A stretch of 64,000 bases of DNA from Paragordius varius (lineage: Eukaryota > Nematomorpha): NCBI GenBank assembly GCA_964247055.1, contig OZ176053.1, positions 3,038,001 to 3,102,000 on the forward strand, given 5' to 3'. How positions within the stretch are numbered: the stretch's first letter is position 1; the number at the start of each line of letters is the position of its first letter. Position numbers and translations under genes: made by a program. Under the pieces are notes generated by a model that was not told the DNA's origin, searched no databases, and was given only the letters and a program-made list of their open reading frames with translations. Positions 61,433-64,000 of this stretch are shown here, piece by piece.

Positions 61433-63410
61433 GTATATTTTATATAAATATATATTTTTTAAAGTTTTAATGGAGAATCGCTTTTTTAAACTAATAAAAA
61501 ACTTGGCAGGAATTTATTTGTCATTTAATGTTTATTTATGAGTATTTTTTATACAATATGTTTTAATGTCAGACATAATTTAATTTTTTACACTGGTTTT
61601 ACAATCTTTAATTAACTAGCTTATTCTTCTCGAACAGCTAATATTTCTAATTATCACAAAAATATTTTTTTTGCTGGTTCTTAGCATTATGATAAAAAAT
61701 TTAGCAAAATATTTGACGGGAGTTTTATTTTTTAAAATTTTTTTTAAATAAGGTGCGTAAAACATCATCGAAGGTATAAAATTAATTTACCACAATTTCT
61801 TTAGTTAAAATCTTTTGGCATAAAAAAATTAACCAAAAAAGTAATCTGTTAATTTTCACAAAGCAAACATTGAAAATTTGGTGGTTGAAAATAATTTCTC
61901 TATTTTGATATTCATTATATATTTGCATTAGATAAAAAAATCAAGGGAATCACAATATCTGGAATCAACATCCTTGTAGTCAAGCATTTTATTACTATTT
62001 TAATATTTTTTTTATTTTTTAATAAATGGATCTTTTGTTATATATAACAAATTTAATAAAATAGCCTGCTAAAATGAGGGTTACTTACCGGGAAAAATCG
62101 ATTTTCCCTAGTATGATTATCCTGAATACGACCGCTAATTTATAAAATTTGAATCAAATTTCAAATCGGAAGAAAATGTATAAATAAAAAAATAATTTTA
62201 AAATATGGTAGTTTTAACAAAATTAATTAAATTTAAAATATTATAATATAAGGAGTATATTTATCCAGAGATAATATTTTTCGACCTCTTTAAAATTTTG
62301 TCCTCATCATTAGTCCCATAATTAAAGGTTATTTTATTGCGACAATCATGATCGAGTTTTTAAATAAGCCTCTATGTTCGGCCCTACGCCTTGGAAATCA
62401 CGTTTTTGTTGCAAATAATTTCCATCTACCATCAGGCGGAAATAAAGGGTATATCACATTTTGGTTGAAATGCATTTAAGTTCTTGAGTATCGCCGTAAG
62501 AGAATAATTTTTTTAAAGCCCTATCACACACTCATCTCATATATTTATTAAAAATAAAATCGTGTCATAGAACAAATTTTACGGGAAACCTGTAAGACAT
62601 TTTAAAAATAATTTTAAATATTTGCATTTAATAAAATGCCGATAATTTGGACACTTTTAGAATTAGACTTTGGGCTCAGCTCGACCCCCTATAAAATTAG
62701 ATTAGCGTTTTATTAACAAAAATATTTTTTTAAGGCAAATTTTCAGTAAAAGTATGAGAGTACAGAGGTATATTTGCAAAGGCAAAGATTACGTTAATAA
62801 ACTTTTTTTAAATATACTCCCACCCTAAAATGGTGATTTTGAAGCAAGTATCCGCCACACATCCGCATTCGAATTCAATCATGACCTCTTATATTACTTT
62901 ATAGATGCCCCGATTATGGCGAAGCCAATTACTTTTAAAACAATACGCTAAAATTTGTAGACCCATATAAATCTATTTAATTAAGGTCATTTCCATTAGC
63001 TGAGCGCCGATCATGTTGGAGACACGTTTTCAAAATGTGTCCCAAACTTATTCAACATACGTCTCATTAAAAAAAGATATACCATCTTTAGCATAAAAAA
63101 TTTTGTCTGTTTAATAATTTAGGAAATTGTTTGGATAAGAAAAAGTTACTCCAAGTTGTGTGAAATTTTTTATTTTGGTTTTTTCGCTTTATTAATAATA
63201 TTATCCATCCAATTGATAAGTCATGATTAATAAGTTGTATTAAGGCTTGGCAGGTTCCAAGCAGAGCCAATTGATAGAACTTGTCATAAAAAGGGTTGAC
63301 ACGGGGGACAGTGGTGCCTATTTGTTAAAAAATAAATAATAGTGGTAAAAGATTAAAATAAAATTAATTTACAAAAATGTAAAACATTATATTTCGTTTA
63401 AATAGATTAA
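61433..63410. other. Downstream of last recognised TGR exon
   Basis: It begins with a plausible donor GTATAT. No exon with the HPT or Gly-Cys-Sec-Gly motif, no SECIS that I could judge, and no other gene or named repeat was found. GACAGTGGTGCC near 63310 looks like an isolated hAT end. Confidence 0.4.
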
Positions 63411-63417
63411 TATTTTT

Positions 63418-63830
63418 TTATTGTTGTTGTTGATAAGCTTGTAGTCGGTTATCGACCATTACCGATTTTATAAGAATGCTCCACTCGGTTCTGTCGTAGG
63501 CTTTTAGAGATAATTTTTGCAGTGACAATTTGGAAAGTAATAAGATTTGGTCTATCCAGCGAATACGTCTTCGTTTCCTTCTTCTCTGGCCATTTACTTT
63601 TCCTAAAATGTCCACGAATAAAGTGTCGAAAATAACCGTATTTTTGTTTTATTATTTTACCCCTTATTTTATTTACGATGTCGATGTTCTTTATTTTGTC
63701 CTTCCATGTTATACTAAGTATTTTTCTCCTGCAAAACGTTTCAAAAGCGTTTATTCTTTTTTCGTCTTTACTTTTAATAGTGCAGCTTTCACATCCGTAT
63801 AACATGATGGGAAATATTAATGCGTTATTA
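63418..63830 (-). mobile_element. 3' fragment of RTE-like LINE
   Basis: On the minus strand it encodes MLYGCESCTIKSKDEKRINA and ILSITWKDKIKNIDIVNKI. It then breaks frame and continues as GKVNGQRRRKRRRIRWIDQI. It ends with a (CAA)n tail near 63418-63430. It corresponds to 3650-4000 of the LINE at 3615-6366 and is heavily 5'-truncated. Confidence 0.8.
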
Positions 63831-64000
63831 GTCGGATTTTTATTTTTAGATTTATGTCATGATTCCATATCTTGTAGTGTGAGGCTAGAGCGCGCATTTA
63901 GCGATAGCTATGCGTGTTCTTATTTACTTGAGCTTGAATTGGTGATAATGCTTCCAATGTATGTGTATTCGTGAATACATGAATTTATTTATATTTATGA

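Overview
The window is strongly A+T-rich animal DNA, gene-poor and dense in transposons. The spliceosomal genes, RTE-type LINEs and hAT relics point to a metazoan. The best-conserved gene is a thioredoxin-glutathione reductase (TGR) with a fused CPYC glutaredoxin domain. Its first two introns are only 24 and 22 nt, although its other introns run from 68 nt to 4 kb. Introns this small are known in dicyemid mesozoans, so an animal with a very reduced intron minimum (mesozoan, possibly myxozoan) is my guess. This is inference from a few features, not a firm identification.

Layout. 1-800: first exon and 5' flank of a secreted-protein gene (copy C, minus strand, running off the left edge). 838-3364: three miniature elements (family F1) and a piece of another. 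3615-6366: decayed LINE on the minus strand. 6.4-10.7 kb: mostly featureless. 10699-18365: copy A of the secreted family, plus strand, seven exons, apparently intact, with a hAT relic in intron 1. 18616-21723: second hAT relic and F5 miniature elements. 22882-44172: copy B of the secreted family, minus strand, same seven exons, one apparent +1 shift in exon 2, and a 12-kb first intron swollen by nested foldback elements (32121-40700 and 41214-43880). 44.2-49.7 kb: the duplicated 5' flank of copy B and unassigned repeats. 49767-61432: TGR, 15 recognised exons on the plus strand. Its 3' end is not found, and a young LINE (57457-60967, 12-bp target duplication) sits in its last recognised intron. 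63.4 kb to the end: a LINE fragment.

Two results stand out. First, there is an unrecognised family of secreted proteins of about 300 residues with eight conserved cysteines. It is present at least three times, and exons 1-7 of A and B have matching phases and almost identical lengths. Second, there is a superfamily of miniature foldback elements (F1, F2, F3) with ends starting TACCATTT, TA target duplications and subterminal iterons repeated every 21 bp. They insert into each other and into introns of both gene types. A separate foldback family (32121-40700) has arms made of roughly 110-bp repeats, and one copy has inserted into another.

All exon calls come from reading splice sites and translations by eye. 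No database search was possible.
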